NCBI GenBank assembly: GCA_016550415.1
Contig: JABXGU010000555.1
Span: 1-22,345 of the forward strand
Source of the DNA: an archaeon
GTDB lineage: Archaea; Asgardarchaeota; Hermodarchaeia; Hermodarchaeales; Hermodarchaeaceae
DNA: 22,345 nucleotides
Direction of reading: 5' to 3'
The position numbers and the translations under genes are program-made. This document shows positions 22,167-22,345 of the stretch, in pieces (the first letter of the stretch is position 1; each line of letters begins with the position of its first letter). The notes beneath the pieces are model-generated. The model was not told the DNA's origin. It worked only from the letters and a program-made list of their open reading frames with translations, and searched no databases.

Positions 22167-22345
22167 TCAAGATTGTCCTTCAAAAGACAAGGCACGATGA
22201 GGACATATGGAAACACAGACCCCACAACCGTAACATTCATCGTGATTCACAGTAGCCTTTTCCTTTTCAGCATTGACAGAAATTGCAGAGTATGTACAGG
22301 ATTGGGAGCATAGTCCACATCCAGTGCATTTTTCTTCATCGACTT
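22167..22345 (-). CDS. C-terminal 2x[4Fe-4S] ferredoxin domain, 5' end outside window
   Basis: The minus strand is open from the window edge to TGA at 22169-22167, giving 58 residues. They hold two full ferredoxin motifs, CTGCGLCSQSC and CYGCGVCVSIC followed by P, separated by about 27 residues, and end SFEGQS. The part seen could be a small ferredoxin or the tail of a larger polyferredoxin or oxidoreductase subunit; the missing 5' part decides. The moaD-like gene starts 10 bases after this stop and its ribosome-binding site overlaps it, so the two genes are cotranscribed. A pairing of ferredoxin and MoaD genes is usual around AOR loci. Confidence 0.82.
   Translation of the reverse strand, partial: VDEEKCTGCGLCSQSCTYSAISVNAEKEKATVNHDECYGCGVCVSICPHRALSFEGQS

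Overview
The window reads as chromosomal DNA from an anaerobic archaeon. The evidence is a TFB-type initiation factor, a type II methionine aminopeptidase, geranylgeranylglyceryl phosphate (GGGP) synthase for archaeal ether lipids, two tungsten-type aldehyde ferredoxin oxidoreductases (AOR), TATA-like boxes about 25 nt before inferred transcript starts, and GGTGA/GGAGG ribosome-binding sites. A Roadblock/LC7 protein, a small GTPase fused to a winged helix, and a methionine aminopeptidase with a charged N-terminal tail would suit an Asgard lineage such as Thorarchaeia. Bathyarchaeia or Thermoplasmata-like groups are not excluded from sequence reading alone.

Layout. 1-3223 (+): the C-terminal end of a GlpA/GlpD-like glycerol-3-phosphate dehydrogenase, an FGGY kinase, and a winged-helix plus polyferredoxin protein with an extraordinary cysteine cluster. 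3331-5076 (-): a long-chain acyl-CoA ligase whose base composition flips abruptly within the gene. 5237-6318: a GNAT acetyltransferase, a flavodoxin cut short after about 66 recognisable residues, and unassignable DNA. 6319-9171 (-): homoserine dehydrogenase followed by the first AOR. 9291-11108: a methyltransferase, a TPR gene with an in-frame TAA just after its start, a small zinc protein and an unknown protein.

11211-14755: TFB and methionine aminopeptidase (-), a Roadblock protein (+) and thymidylate kinase (-). 14918-17722: an unknown protein (+), a zinc-ribbon/coiled-coil/zinc-ribbon protein (-), and a fusion of a HAD phosphatase with a polyprenol-kinase-like membrane domain (-). 17851-20270 (+): a two-gene operon of a four-cluster ferredoxin and a second AOR in which one cluster cysteine is aspartate. 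20349-21847 (+): a GTPase-winged helix protein overlapping GGGP synthase. 21866-22345 (-): a MoaD-like sulfur carrier behind the end of a ferredoxin-type gene.

Themes. Low-potential redox chemistry dominates: two AORs, several [4Fe-4S] proteins, a flavodoxin remnant, and MoaD for the pyranopterin cofactor. Lipid chemistry is the second theme: glycerol phosphate, acyl-CoA ligase, GGGP synthase and the phosphatase/polyprenol-kinase fusion. Roadblock and the GTPase may form an MglA/MglB-like switch. No tRNA, rRNA, CRISPR array or intact insertion sequence was seen, and no stretch over 300 bases lacks a gene.
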